DNA from: Rikenellaceae bacterium
GTDB taxonomy: Bacteria; Bacteroidota; Bacteroidia; Bacteroidales; Rikenellaceae
Reading direction: 5' to 3'
NCBI GenBank assembly: GCA_015059735.1
Contig: SUZX01000006.1
Coordinates: 1-64,000 of the forward strand
DNA: 64,000 bases
The first letter of the stretch is position 1; the number at the start of each line of letters is the position of its first letter. The notes below the pieces were generated by a model. The model saw nothing but the letters and a program-made list of their open reading frames with translations. It searched no databases and had not been told where the DNA came from. The translations under genes and the position numbers were made by a program. This document shows positions 25,517 to 35,474 of this stretch, in pieces.

Positions 25517-26521
25517 ATGCAACAGAGAGAACCGCAACCCATCATCCCTCCCGTAGCACGCGATTTATTGAAAGCAGAGTTGACCCCTGCTCGCAAAGTC
25601 CGCGACACAAACAAGGCCGGCAACGAGATCTATGTCTTTGTTGCGAACGAGTGTCCTTCGCTGATGCGAGAGGTGGGACGTCTGCGCGAAGAGGCATTCC
25701 GAGGCGGTGGCGGCGGTACGGGAAAAGAGCTCGACATCGACGAGGCCGATTTGGCCGGCGGAGGATACTGCCAACTTATCGTATGGGATCCCGTTGCTGA
25801 GGAGATCATCGGCGGTTATCGATTTATCGTTTGCAACTCTCCAAATCCGCAACATCTCTCAACCGAACACTATTTCCGTTTCAGCAACCGTTTTCGCGAA
25901 AAATACCTGCCCCGTACCATCGAGTTGGGACGTTCGTTCGTGCAACCTGCCTACCAAGTTCGCCACAACCCAAAAAGTATCTACGCATTGGATAATCTTT
26001 GGGACGGATTGGGTGCACTTATCGTGCTCTATCCCCAAGCTAAATACCTCTTCGGTAAAGTCACGATGTACACATCCTACAAATCGGTTGCTCGCAATGC
26101 ACTGATTTGGTTTTTGCGTCGCTACTTCCCCGACAGAGAGCACCTAATGGAGGGTATTCATCCGGTAAAACTCGATCTCGACGACCCTTATTACGCAGAG
26201 TTGTTTACCGGCGAAAACTACATGGAGAATTATCGGATTCTGCTGCAAAAGATTCGCGAATTCAACGAGCATATTCCGCCGCTGATCAACGCCTACATGA
26301 ATCTCTCGCCCACCATGAAAGTTTTCGACACGGTGGTCAATCCCGATTTCGGGAATGTTGAAGAGACCGGTATTTTGGTCACCATCGCCGACATCTATCC
26401 CGAAAAACGTATGCGTTACACACGTTGGAAAGGGTGGCGTGCCAACCTCAAACATCGCCGCGAAGAGTTTTATCATCGCCTGCTCGAACACCTCGAAACA
26501 ATTCACAAAAACCGCCAATAA
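25517..26521 (+). CDS. glsB: Glycine-lipid N-acyltransferase GlsB-like (OlsB/GNAT family)
   Basis: GlsB transfers a 3-hydroxyacyl chain to the amino group of glycine, the first step of glycine-lipid synthesis in Bacteroides; related OlsB enzymes use ornithine. I chose ATG 25517 (MQQREPQPII), giving 334 residues; the upstream in-frame region overlaps the end of glsA in another frame. The acetyltransferase-like fold shows VANECPSLMREVGRLREEAFRGGGGGTGKELDIDE, YCQLIVWDPVAEEIIGGYRFIV, and TIELGRSFVQPAY. The Gly-rich loop and ELGRSFV are characteristic. It follows glsA by 32 bp. The amino-acid substrate cannot be read from sequence. Confidence 0.85.
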   Translation: MQQREPQPIIPPVARDLLKAELTPARKVRDTNKAGNEIYVFVANECPSLMREVGRLREEAFRGGGGGTGKELDIDEADLAGGGYCQLIVWDPVAEEIIGGYRFIVCNSPNPQHLSTEHYFRFSNRFREKYLPRTIELGRSFVQPAYQVRHNPKSIYALDNLWDGLGALIVLYPQAKYLFGKVTMYTSYKSVARNALIWFLRRYFPDREHLMEGIHPVKLDLDDPYYAELFTGENYMENYRILLQKIREFNEHIPPLINAYMNLSPTMKVFDTVVNPDFGNVEETGILVTIADIYPEKRMRYTRWKGWRANLKHRREEFYHRLLEHLETIHKNRQ

Positions 26522-26547
26522 TCCAACAACGGCATTTCTACTCTTTG

Positions 26548-26586
26548 ATTCCGATCCCGCTCAGAACAGCGAAAAAGGATCGGAAT
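26548..26586 (+). terminator. Hairpin after glsB
   Basis: The stem ATTCCGATCC / GGATCGGAAT has a 19-nt loop and an A/T-rich but not T-only tail. It is a probable terminator, weaker than the others in the window. Confidence 0.5.
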
Positions 26587-26630
26587 ATATAATTATTCGA
26601 TTTTTTCTAAAAAAATTCAATTATTTTTCC

Positions 26631-26638
26631 TACTTTTG
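26631..26638 (+). promoter_or_regulatory. -7 box of the lipA-lipB-recJ promoter
   Basis: TACTTTTG, 27 bp before the lipA ATG, preceded by a T-rich segment (TTTTTTC at 26601) near the -33 position. Confidence 0.65.
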
Positions 26639-26665
26639 CACTAATTGGAGAAATAATACACTTAA

Positions 26666-27547
26666 ATGCCTAAATTCTATGACAAAGTAGATGTTCTGCG
26701 CAAACCCGAATGGCTGAAAATCAGATTGCACCGTACGGAGGCATTCGCCGAAGTACAACAGATTGTCGAAAAACACAATCTGCATACGATTTGCAGCAGC
26801 GGCCGTTGCCCCAACCAAGCCGAGTGTTGGAGCCGACGTACCGCTACATTCATGATTTTGGGAGACATCTGCACCCGAGGATGCCGCTTCTGCGCCACGC
26901 GCACGGGACGGCCGCTTGCACCCGATGCTAACGAGCCGCAACAGGTGGCCGAGAGCGTCGCACTCATGAAACTCAAATATGCGGTGATCACCTCTGTCAC
27001 CCGCGACGATCTTCCGGATGGCGGTGCACATCATTGGGCTGCCACTGTCGAGGCCATTCGTTCGCAGAACCCCGATACCGCCATCGAGATCTTGATTCCC
27101 GATTTGGATGCCCGCCCCGACCTGTTGGATATCGTGATAGCGTCGCGTCCCGACATCATCGGACACAACATCGAGACCGTCGAACGGCTGACACCGCTTG
27201 TACGTTCGCGTGCCAAATATCGGACAAGTCTTGAAACCTTGCGTTACCTGAGTTCGCAGGGTGTCGCCACCAAGAGTGGCATCATGGTAGGTCTTGGCGA
27301 GAGCGATGACGAGATTTTGCAGACGTTGCGCGACCTTCGCGACGCGGGAGTAAAAATCGTGACACTCGGTCAATATCTGCGACCCACATTGGATCACTAT
27401 CCCGTAGCGGCATACATCACGCCCGAAAAGTTCGAATGGTATCGTCAACAAGCTTTGGAGATGGGTTTCAGCTACTGTGCAAGTGCACCGTTAGTTCGCT
27501 CGTCCTATTTGGCCGAAGAGGCGTTGCGAAGCGTAAAATCCGAATAA
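26666..27547 (+). CDS. lipA: Lipoyl synthase
   Basis: LipA is a radical-SAM enzyme that inserts two sulfur atoms into octanoyl groups bound to lipoyl domains. The 293-residue protein has both [4Fe-4S] cysteine sets: CSSGRCPNQAEC (the auxiliary cluster, with the final R-S-S-Y in VRSSYLAEEA) and CTRGCRFCA (the radical-SAM CxxxCxxC). GHNIETVERLTPLVR and KSGIMVGLGESDDEI are also LipA hallmarks. It is followed 4 bp later by lipB, and the two act in sequence in lipoate synthesis. Confidence 0.97.
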   Translation: MPKFYDKVDVLRKPEWLKIRLHRTEAFAEVQQIVEKHNLHTICSSGRCPNQAECWSRRTATFMILGDICTRGCRFCATRTGRPLAPDANEPQQVAESVALMKLKYAVITSVTRDDLPDGGAHHWAATVEAIRSQNPDTAIEILIPDLDARPDLLDIVIASRPDIIGHNIETVERLTPLVRSRAKYRTSLETLRYLSSQGVATKSGIMVGLGESDDEILQTLRDLRDAGVKIVTLGQYLRPTLDHYPVAAYITPEKFEWYRQQALEMGFSYCASAPLVRSSYLAEEALRSVKSE

Positions 27548-27551
27548 TAAG

Positions 27552-28334
27552 ATGAAAGCTCCCTGCTACGACCTCGGCCTGATGGACTACCCAAGTTGTT
27601 GGACACTACAACAAAGCCTGTTCGACAGCCTGATAAGCCACAAAAGTGCCAAAGCAGGAGCAAAAACATCGAACGCACCTCTTGTTATTGCCGAAGCCAC
27701 CGATACCGAAGGACAGAGTCAAAAAATCGTGCTTTCGGACAATAGTGAGGAGGCCGGATGCGTTCTCTTCGTAGAACATCTCCCCGTCTATACGTTGGGG
27801 AAGAGTGGCCACTCCGAAAACCTGCTGATCGCCCGCAATACCTTAGAGGCGATGGGTGCCCAATTTTTTCACATTGATCGTGGCGGCGACATCACATTTC
27901 ACGGTCCCGGGCAGTTGGTCGGTTATCCGATCCTCGATTTGGAAAAGGTGGGTATCGGATTGCGCGAATACATCGATGCGTTGGAAGAGGCCGTGATTCG
28001 CACGGTGGATCACTTCGGAATCCGAGGCGGACGCATCGCCGGAGCTTCGGGCGTCTGGATCGACATCGAGAGTCCGCGTCCGCGAAAGATCTGCGCCATA
28101 GGCGTTCGTTCGTCGCGCTATGTCACGATGCACGGCTTTGCGCTCAATGTGACAACCGACCTTAATTGGTTTGCACGTATCAACCCCTGCGGATTTACCG
28201 ACCGAGGGGTCACCTCGATTGCTCTCGAAACGGGCACCACGCCCTCAATGGAAGAGGTGAAAGATTTGGTAATGAATTTTTTAAGTGAGATTTTAAATGT
28301 TAAAATATATAAAAATAAGATCGTATGCCCATAG
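27552..28334 (+). CDS. lipB: Octanoyl-[acyl-carrier-protein]--protein octanoyltransferase
   Basis: LipB moves octanoate from acyl carrier protein to lipoyl-dependent enzymes. The 260-residue protein has GDITFHGPGQLVGYPILDL, the catalytic Lys (RKICAIGV, ~K179) and the catalytic Cys of INPCGFTDRGV (~C213). Residues ~30-65 form a polar stretch not found in short LipB proteins, possibly a lineage-specific insertion in the N-terminal strands. It begins 4 bp after lipA and its last 10 bases overlap recJ, so the three genes are probably one transcript. Confidence 0.95.
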   Translation: MKAPCYDLGLMDYPSCWTLQQSLFDSLISHKSAKAGAKTSNAPLVIAEATDTEGQSQKIVLSDNSEEAGCVLFVEHLPVYTLGKSGHSENLLIARNTLEAMGAQFFHIDRGGDITFHGPGQLVGYPILDLEKVGIGLREYIDALEEAVIRTVDHFGIRGGRIAGASGVWIDIESPRPRKICAIGVRSSRYVTMHGFALNVTTDLNWFARINPCGFTDRGVTSIALETGTTPSMEEVKDLVMNFLSEILNVKIYKNKIVCP

Positions 28335-30091
28335 AAAAACGCTGGGTAGTGAAAGCCCCGGGCGACCTCGGGACGGTGGCGACATTGGCCACTGCCCTGA
28401 ACATCTCGCCTGTGTTGGCCAATCTACTCGTACAGAGAGGCATAGACACAGTAGAAAAAGCGGAGAAGTTTTTTAAGCCCGACCTGTGCGACCTGCACGA
28501 TCCGTTCCTGATGAAGGACATGGATCGCGCTGTCGAACGTGTCGAACAGGCCGTCCGTAACAATGAGAAGATCATGGTTTACGGCGACTACGATGTTGAT
28601 GGCTGCACAGCCGTTGCATTGGTTTATAAATTTCTGCGTCAAATCGGGCACAACAACCTGATGTTCTACATCCCCGATCGCTATACCGAGGGGTATGGTG
28701 TATCGATTAAAGGTATCGACCTCGCAGCCCGCAAGGGAGTAGGTTTGATCATTGCCCTCGACTGCGGCATCAAAGCCACAGAAAAGGTTGTCTATGCAAA
28801 GAACAAAGGCGTGGATTTCATTATCTGCGACCACCATCTTCCGGCCGAGAATATTCCTCGCGCCGTAGCTGTCCTTGATCCCAAGCGGCCCGACTGCACC
28901 TATCCGTTCGACGAACTATCGGGATGCGGTGTGGGATTCAAGCTTGTGCAGGCCTATGCCCAAAAGAACGGAATCCCGTTCGAAAAGATCATGCCGCTGT
29001 TGGATCTGTTGGTTGTCTCGATCGCCTCGGATATTGTTCCGCTGGTTGACGAGAACCGTATTTTAGCCCATTTCGGCTTGCAGAATCTCAACCGCGAGCC
29101 GTCGAAAGGTTTGCTGTCTATCATCAAGATCTGCGGCTTGGACAAACACAACATCACCATCGACGACATCGTCTTCAAGATCGGCCCGCGCATCAATGCC
29201 GCCGGCCGTATGCGCATGGACGAGAACGACGAAAACGCCTCACCATCGGGAGGTCATGCCGCTGTCGAACTGCTCATCGAGGGTAACGAGGCCGTTGCTG
29301 CCGAGTTCGGCAACGTGATCGACGCCTACAACCAAGACCGCAAGTCAATTGATCGCAGTGTCACACAGGAAGCTCACGACTATATCGAGAGCAATCCCGA
29401 ACTGAAAGTCCGTAAGAGCACAGTAGTTTACAATCCGAAGTGGATGAAAGGCATTGTCGGTATTGTTGCATCGCGTTTGATCGAGACCTACTACCGACCT
29501 ACCGTCGTACTTACGATGAGCAATGGCTTTGTCACCGGCTCGGCACGTTCGATTCCCGGATTCGACCTCTATCAGGCAGTGGAGTCGTGTTCCGACCTGC
29601 TCGAAAACTTCGGTGGTCATATGTACGCCGCAGGCCTTACGATGCGTCCCGAACATGTCGAGGAGTTCACCGCGCGATTCAACGCCTATGTCGAAGAGAA
29701 TATCGATCCGCAAATGCTGATCCCCCAAGTCGATATTGACAGCGAATTGCTCTTCTCCGACATTACGCCTGCTTTCCGTCGCGACCTCAACCGTTTCCAA
29801 CCTTTTGGCCCGGGAAACGCCTCTCCCGTGTTCGCCACCTGCGGAGTCAGCAATCACGGCGATGCCAAACTTGTCGGTGCAGATTGTGAGCACCTGCGCA
29901 TGGATTTGATCCAGCGACAGAAACCCAACACGCGCATCCCTTCGATCGCCTTCCAGCAACCCACTCACTACGAATGGGTACGCTCGGGTCGCCCAATCGA
30001 CGTATGCTACCAAATTGTTGAAAACCACTATCGCGGTACGGTCTCCACGCAACTGCGCATCAAGGATATCAAGCCCGTAATCGGACGATAA
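28325..30091 (+). CDS. recJ: Single-stranded-DNA-specific exonuclease RecJ
   Basis: RecJ is a 5'-3' exonuclease for single-stranded DNA acting in recombination and repair. The 588-residue protein has the DHH phosphoesterase motifs YGDYDVDGCTAVALVY (motif I), LIIALDCGIKA, FIICDHHLPAE (motif III, DHH) and DKHNITIDDIVFKIGPRINAAGRM. The DHHA1 region follows (GIVGIVASRLIETYYRPTVVLT, GSARSIPGFDLYQAVESC, GGHMYAAGLTM). A C-terminal OB-like part is present (KLVGADCEHLRMD). The start overlaps lipB by 10 bases (ATGCCCATAG). A bidirectional terminator follows. Confidence 0.96.
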   Translation: MPIEKRWVVKAPGDLGTVATLATALNISPVLANLLVQRGIDTVEKAEKFFKPDLCDLHDPFLMKDMDRAVERVEQAVRNNEKIMVYGDYDVDGCTAVALVYKFLRQIGHNNLMFYIPDRYTEGYGVSIKGIDLAARKGVGLIIALDCGIKATEKVVYAKNKGVDFIICDHHLPAENIPRAVAVLDPKRPDCTYPFDELSGCGVGFKLVQAYAQKNGIPFEKIMPLLDLLVVSIASDIVPLVDENRILAHFGLQNLNREPSKGLLSIIKICGLDKHNITIDDIVFKIGPRINAAGRMRMDENDENASPSGGHAAVELLIEGNEAVAAEFGNVIDAYNQDRKSIDRSVTQEAHDYIESNPELKVRKSTVVYNPKWMKGIVGIVASRLIETYYRPTVVLTMSNGFVTGSARSIPGFDLYQAVESCSDLLENFGGHMYAAGLTMRPEHVEEFTARFNAYVEENIDPQMLIPQVDIDSELLFSDITPAFRRDLNRFQPFGPGNASPVFATCGVSNHGDAKLVGADCEHLRMDLIQRQKPNTRIPSIAFQQPTHYEWVRSGRPIDVCYQIVENHYRGTVSTQLRIKDIKPVIGR

Positions 30092-30160
30092 GCAGAGCCG
30101 AGGTATTTTCCAACAGACGAAATTATTCAAAAACGGCTTTTGCACCGACAAATGATCCCG

Positions 30161-30203
30161 AAAAAGCAGCGATGGATGTAATTGACATCCATCGCTGCTT
30201 TTT
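30161..30203. terminator. Bidirectional terminator between recJ and polA
   Basis: A perfect 19-bp stem, AAAAAGCAGCGATGGATGT and its complement, has a 5-nt loop between convergent genes. The A/T ends serve both strands. Confidence 0.92.
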
Positions 30204-30282
30204 ATTGGGTAATAATACAAAATGTGGCGTTTTTCGAGTATTGTAACACGATCGAGAAACAAACTTTTTCTCTCCTTGTTTA

Positions 30283-33138
30283 TTAATGTGCTTCAAGCCA
30301 ATTTTTGCCAATGCCATAATCGACCACAAGCCGCACTTTGAGCGCAGCGGCCTGCTCCATAGCCTCGGTGACGATGCGCACGACCTGCTCCTGCTCGGAG
30401 CGCAACATATCGACAACCAATTCGTCGTGTACCTGCAAGATCACCTTCGAGCGGATACCCTCGGCTGCAAAACGACGATGCACGTTAATCATGGCGATCT
30501 TCATAACATCGGCAGCCGATCCCTGAATCGGAGCATTCACCGCATTGCGTTCGGCCAAACCTCGGGCGATGGCATTGCCCGAAGTGATGTCGTTGAGATA
30601 GCGACGACGACCGAAGATCGTAGAAACAAATCCTTCGTTGCGGGCTTTGGCCACAATATTCTCCATGTAGGCTTTGACCTCAGGATAAGAGGCAAAATAG
30701 CCGTCGATGATCTCTTTGGCCTCTTTGCGCGGGATTTCGAGCCGCTGGCTTAACCCGAAAGCCGAAATGCCGTAGATGATTCCGAAATTGGCGGTTTTGG
30801 CTTGTCTTCGCTCGGTGGAGCTAACCTCCGAGATCGGTTTGCCGAACAGACGGGCTGCAGTGGCGGCATGAATATCCTCACCCTGCTCAAAAGCGGCAAT
30901 CAAAGACTCATCGCCCGAAAGGTGCGCCATCAAACGTAGTTCGACCTGACTGTAATCGGCCGAGAGCAACAGATGGTCGTCGTCCGAGGGGATGAAAGCT
31001 TCGCGGATACGACGTCCCAACTCGTCGCGCACCGGAATATTCTGCAAATTAGGATTGGTGGACGAAAGACGTCCGGTTGCCGTAACAGCCTGATTAAACG
31101 AGGTATGAATACGCCCTGTGGTTTTATTCACCAGCAACGGCAACGCCTCGACATAGGTCGAAAGCAGCTTCTTGACCCCGCGATATTCGAGAATGAGATC
31201 AACGATGCGGTATTTGTGGGCAAAGGTTTGCAGATACTCCTCATCAGTACAAAACTGCTTGGTTTTGGTCATCTTGGGTTTCTCGGCAATGCGCATGCGG
31301 GCAAACAGCACCTCACCCAATTGGCGAGAGGAATTGATATTGAGCGTAGGCTCATCGGCCTCGATGCGTATGGCCGACTCCAATTCGGTGAGTTTTCGGT
31401 TGAGTTCCACCGCATATTCGGCCAAAGCCGCCGTGTCGATGCGTACTCCGGCTGTTTCAATGTCGGCCAAGACATCGATCATTGGCTCTTCGATCTCGTT
31501 GTAAAGATATTGCAGACCGGCATGCTCAATCTCCGGCCAAAGCACCTGTTTGAGTTGCAAGGTGATGTCGGCATCCTCGGCAGCATACTCCCGCACCCGA
31601 TCGACCCCCACCATATCCATAGTCAGTTGGCGGGCACCTTTGCCGATGAGTGTTTCAATTTCGATGGGTTTGTAATTGAGGTATCGCTCGGCCAAAAAGT
31701 TCATGTTGTGGCGCGACTCTGGATCGAGCAGGTAGTGGAGAATCATCGTATCAAACTTCTGACCACGCACCTCAACGCCCAAACGACGCAACACCATCAG
31801 ATCGAATTTGATATTTTGGGCAATTTTGGCAATTTTTTCGTTTTCAAAAAGCGGCCGGACAATGGCGGCATATTCGGCGGCAACATCCTGCGAAAATGGG
31901 ATATACCACGCTTCGTGCGGCTTGACAGCCAACGACAGGCCGACGATTCGATCGTTGAAATGATCGAATCCGGTGGTTTCGGTGTCGAAACAAAACTCCG
32001 GATAACGTGCAACCTCGTCCATCACGCGCCGTAGTTCTTCAGCCGATTCGATCAAGTAATAGTTGTGGGGAGTATTTTGCACCGTGCGGAAACCATTCGG
32101 CTCGACCTCGGCAGGTTCCTTCTTGACAGGCTCTTCAAATAGTTGTCCAAAGAGGTCGCCTTGTCCTTCGAGCGAGGCCTTTTTCGCTACAAAGGATTTC
32201 GTTCGTGCCACATCGGCCAATTGGGTTTGAGGTTCTTGTCGCGGCACATCGGAGATAGGCTCAGCGGGAGCAAGATTTGTCAAGTCGTTCATGAACGCAC
32301 GAAAATCCAACTCGGCAAAGAGAACTTGCAACGCATCGACATGCGGGGGACACACCGTAAGAATCTCCTCACAAAATTCGATAGGCACATCCAAACGTAT
32401 GGTTGTCAGCTCTTTTGCCAACAACAACATTTCGCGATTTTCAGCAATCTTTTCGCGCTGCTTGCCGGTCAGCCGATCGATATTGACCAACAAATTCTCG
32501 ACTGTTCCCCACTCCTGCACCAATTTACAGGCACTCTTCTCACCGATACCCGGAACTCCCGGGATATTGTCCGAAGCATCGCCCCACAACGCCAAAATAT
32601 CGCGAATCAAAGAGGGGTCGTCGATGCCGTATTTTTCGCGAATGGCCTGACGATCGATGATTTCGATCGTGCCGTCGTTACCCCGCTGTTTATAGATTTT
32701 GCAGTTATCGCGCACCAACTGGCCGTAATCCTTATCGGGGGTCACCATAAAGACCTCATAACCGGCAGCCGCACCCTTTTGCGACAGCGTACCGATCACA
32801 TCGTCGGCTTCGTAGCCCGCCACCTCCAACACCGGAATACACATCGCCTCCAAAATCCGCTTGACATAAGGTACCGAGAGGAGAATATCTTCGGGAGTCT
32901 CCGAGCGGTTGGCTTTGTATTCGGGATAGAGATCGCGACGAAAACTGCCTCCTTTGGGATCGAAAGCTACACCGAGCAGGTCGGGATGTTCGCGTTTTTG
33001 GATGTCGCGCAAAAACTTCACAAACCCGAAGATCACCGAGGTATTCATGCCGGCACGATTGCGCATCGGCCGACCGATAAAGGCATAGTAATATTTGAAC
33101 AGCAACGCGTAAGCGTCGATCAAAAAAAGTTTTTTCAT
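30283..33138 (-). CDS. polA: DNA polymerase I
   Basis: PolA fills gaps and removes RNA primers in replication and repair. I chose ATG 33138 (MKKLFLIDAYALLFKYYY), giving 951 residues; a TTG 21 bp upstream is unlikely. Three domains are intact. The 5'-3' exonuclease is residues ~1-290 (GVAFDPKGGSFRRDLYPEYK, YEADDVIGTLS, WGDASDNIPGVPGIGEKSA). The 3'-5' proofreading domain is ~360-550, with its acidic motif (FCFDTETTGFDH, ~D384). The polymerase has motif A (LLSADYSQVELRLMAH, ~727), motif B (RRQAKTANFGIIYG) and motif C (LQVHDELVVD, ~903). Retention of proofreading is notable because many PolA proteins have lost it. It is the last gene of sppA-queD-polA. Confidence 0.97.
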   Translation of the reverse strand: MKKLFLIDAYALLFKYYYAFIGRPMRNRAGMNTSVIFGFVKFLRDIQKREHPDLLGVAFDPKGGSFRRDLYPEYKANRSETPEDILLSVPYVKRILEAMCIPVLEVAGYEADDVIGTLSQKGAAAGYEVFMVTPDKDYGQLVRDNCKIYKQRGNDGTIEIIDRQAIREKYGIDDPSLIRDILALWGDASDNIPGVPGIGEKSACKLVQEWGTVENLLVNIDRLTGKQREKIAENREMLLLAKELTTIRLDVPIEFCEEILTVCPPHVDALQVLFAELDFRAFMNDLTNLAPAEPISDVPRQEPQTQLADVARTKSFVAKKASLEGQGDLFGQLFEEPVKKEPAEVEPNGFRTVQNTPHNYYLIESAEELRRVMDEVARYPEFCFDTETTGFDHFNDRIVGLSLAVKPHEAWYIPFSQDVAAEYAAIVRPLFENEKIAKIAQNIKFDLMVLRRLGVEVRGQKFDTMILHYLLDPESRHNMNFLAERYLNYKPIEIETLIGKGARQLTMDMVGVDRVREYAAEDADITLQLKQVLWPEIEHAGLQYLYNEIEEPMIDVLADIETAGVRIDTAALAEYAVELNRKLTELESAIRIEADEPTLNINSSRQLGEVLFARMRIAEKPKMTKTKQFCTDEEYLQTFAHKYRIVDLILEYRGVKKLLSTYVEALPLLVNKTTGRIHTSFNQAVTATGRLSSTNPNLQNIPVRDELGRRIREAFIPSDDDHLLLSADYSQVELRLMAHLSGDESLIAAFEQGEDIHAATAARLFGKPISEVSSTERRQAKTANFGIIYGISAFGLSQRLEIPRKEAKEIIDGYFASYPEVKAYMENIVAKARNEGFVSTIFGRRRYLNDITSGNAIARGLAERNAVNAPIQGSAADVMKIAMINVHRRFAAEGIRSKVILQVHDELVVDMLRSEQEQVVRIVTEAMEQAAALKVRLVVDYGIGKNWLEAH

Positions 33139-33177
33139 AACGGCATCGGTTTTTCGCAAGCAGCCTATAACAATCGA

Positions 33178-33633
33178 CTAATCTGCATTGTCTTCGGCAA
33201 ACCACTCGGCATACGACGATGCCGTTTCGTGCAGCCGGAGGGCATGGAGCACAACACCTGCCGGCAACCGACGACGGATGCGGTCGGCAAAATCGGCCAA
33301 CATGTTTTCGCAGGTGGGACGATACATAAGTTCCACGACATTGCCGAAACGTGTACCGAGGAGTTGTCGCAACTCACAATCCACAGCCGATTTTTCGAGT
33401 ACAAGGGCATGATCAAAACGCGAGACAATCTCTTCGTTCACAATCTTTTTCAACACCCCGAAATCGATCACCATGCCGTTTTTCGGATCTTCCGATGAAT
33501 CCGAGGGAACACCCCGCACCGTGACAAAGAGTCGGTAGGAGTGGCCGTGAATCTCGCGACATGGGCCGTCGTAACCGTTGAGAGCGTGTGCCGCTTCAAA
33601 CGAAAATTCTTTGGTCAATCGGATAACCGCCAT
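33178..33633 (-). CDS. queD: 6-carboxytetrahydropterin synthase (QueD/PTPS family)
   Basis: QueD converts dihydroneopterin triphosphate to 6-carboxytetrahydropterin in the queuosine/7-deazapurine pathway. The 151-residue protein has the zinc-binding and catalytic motif FSFEAAHALNGYDGPCREIHGHSY, containing the three His ligands (AHAL, HGHSY) and the catalytic Cys in CREIHGH. FDHALVLEKSA and NVVELMYRPTCENMLADF are also family features (PT-ENLA). It lies 31 bp after sppA and 39 bp before polA. Other queuosine genes are not in the window, so the pathway assignment rests on the family alone. Confidence 0.92.
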   Translation of the reverse strand: MAVIRLTKEFSFEAAHALNGYDGPCREIHGHSYRLFVTVRGVPSDSSEDPKNGMVIDFGVLKKIVNEEIVSRFDHALVLEKSAVDCELRQLLGTRFGNVVELMYRPTCENMLADFADRIRRRLPAGVVLHALRLHETASSYAEWFAEDNAD

Positions 33634-33664
33634 AACATCAATGATTGGTTACTCCTCGTTAATA

Positions 33665-35437
33665 TTATTGCAAATCGACTTTACAAGGCGAGTACATTAC
33701 AACTCCCTGCCGCCCCAATGCCTCGCGAACACGGTTGTAATCCTGCATCATCAAGCCCAATTGAGAGCGAGTGAACATCTCGCCAATACGCACGTTAAGC
33801 GACGAAAGGATAGCCGCAAGCCCCGAAGGAGTGTCCAACTGCTCGACCACGCGGAAATTATCGCCCAATTCTGCTTTATCGGCAGCTACGGCAATTGCCT
33901 CTTTCAATCCGCCACACATATCGACCAAACCGATACCGAGAGCCTCTTCTCCGGTCCATACCCGACCTTCGGCAATATCAAGTACCTTTTCGATCGGCAG
34001 GTTACGACCTTTGGAAACCAACGAGGTGAAAGTGGTATAAACTTTATCTACCCCGCGCATGATCATTGCCCGTTGTGCCGGAGTGAGCGGACCGAAAAAG
34101 TCGGCATTGGCATTGGTAGTCACCTGATCAATTGTTATACCCAATTTATTTTTCAATGCGGCACGCGAATCGAGCATCATGCCGAAGACTCCGATTGAAC
34201 CTGTAAGTGTGGTTTTGTCGGCTACGATCACATCGGCCGGACAGGAGATATAATATCCGCCGCTGGCGGCATATGATCCCATCGAAACAACGATCGGCTT
34301 TTCGGCTTTGAGTAACTCCATCTCACGCCAAATCACATCCGAAGCCAATGCACTGCCACCCGGGGAGTTGACACGCAAAACCACCGCCTTTATCTTCTTT
34401 TCGCCGCGCACTTTGGCAAGTTTCGCAGCCAACGTGTTGCCATAAATCTCTTTACCTACACCCTCGCCATCGACAATGGCTCCGTCGGCATAAACAATGG
34501 CTACCTGATCAGCCGTGATGTTTTTCAAGTCGGCACCCACCTGCGTCGCGTAACTACCCAACGAAATATAATCGTAATCGCCCTCTTCATTTGTCTCAAC
34601 ACCCAAATCGGCAAAAATGCCTTTCATTTGGTCTTCGTAGATTAGACTATCAACCAAACCATATTTCAACGCCTCTTCGGGGAGTGCCACATCCAATTTA
34701 TCAGCCAACCGATTCAATTTTTCGGGAGTGATATTGCGCGATTCGGAGATGGCATTGACAATGGTTTTCCATACCGAGTTGACCAATTGTTGCTGCTGAT
34801 CGCGGTTTGCAGACGACATCTTATCGAGGAAATAGGGCTCTACGGCACTCTTGTATTTGCAAGCCGTCGGGCGGAAGATCTCGGCACGCAGATCGAGTTT
34901 ATCCAACAGCCCTTTGTAGAACATCACATTGGCTGAAAGTCCCGTCCACGACAAAGCACCTTCGGGTTGCAGATAGATTTTGTCGGCCGCCGAAGCCAAA
35001 TAATAACTGCCTTGCGAATAGACCTCGTTGTAGGCCACCACAAATTTGCCACTCTGTTTGAAGTTGACGATCGCCTTACGCAACTCCTCGATCAGTGCCG
35101 TACCCGCAATCGTTCCTCCTTTATTCATTCGCAAATAGAGACCTTTGATGCGGTCGTCGCTTTGTGCCGCTTCGAGTGTACGAATCACCTGCAACAACGA
35201 CAGCTGTTTTTGTTTCTGCATGCTGTATATATCGAGACCTCCCAGTGGATCGGTAGAAGGAGCATCGGTAATTGTCTCCGAAAGATCAATTTTCAAAATA
35301 GAAGAAGAAGCCACCGAAACAGGCTCCTCCATCGAACCGGCAATTCCTAACAGGATAATAATCCACAAGAAAAAGAGCAAAAAAGAGCCTGCCACAAAGG
35401 CAAGTACTCCTGCCAAAAAGGTTTTCAAGAAATTCAT
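33665..35437 (-). CDS. sppA: Signal peptide peptidase SppA, 67K type
   Basis: SppA degrades cleaved signal peptides in the membrane. The 590-residue protein is the long form with two tandem ClpP-like domains. It has an N-terminal transmembrane segment (MNFLKTFLAGVLAFVAGSFLLFFLWIIILL region). The Ser/Lys catalytic dyad is visible: the Lys in ACKYKSAVEPYF and the Ser in VSMGSYAASGGYYISC. VNSPGGSALASDVIWREM and LTGSIGVFG complete the active-site region. It is first in the sppA-queD-polA run and has its own -7 box upstream. Confidence 0.95.
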   Translation of the reverse strand: MNFLKTFLAGVLAFVAGSFLLFFLWIIILLGIAGSMEEPVSVASSSILKIDLSETITDAPSTDPLGGLDIYSMQKQKQLSLLQVIRTLEAAQSDDRIKGLYLRMNKGGTIAGTALIEELRKAIVNFKQSGKFVVAYNEVYSQGSYYLASAADKIYLQPEGALSWTGLSANVMFYKGLLDKLDLRAEIFRPTACKYKSAVEPYFLDKMSSANRDQQQQLVNSVWKTIVNAISESRNITPEKLNRLADKLDVALPEEALKYGLVDSLIYEDQMKGIFADLGVETNEEGDYDYISLGSYATQVGADLKNITADQVAIVYADGAIVDGEGVGKEIYGNTLAAKLAKVRGEKKIKAVVLRVNSPGGSALASDVIWREMELLKAEKPIVVSMGSYAASGGYYISCPADVIVADKTTLTGSIGVFGMMLDSRAALKNKLGITIDQVTTNANADFFGPLTPAQRAMIMRGVDKVYTTFTSLVSKGRNLPIEKVLDIAEGRVWTGEEALGIGLVDMCGGLKEAIAVAADKAELGDNFRVVEQLDTPSGLAAILSSLNVRIGEMFTRSQLGLMMQDYNRVREALGRQGVVMYSPCKVDLQ

Positions 35438-35474
35438 AATTGAATATTTTGGTTGATTATCTATTTTCTACGAA

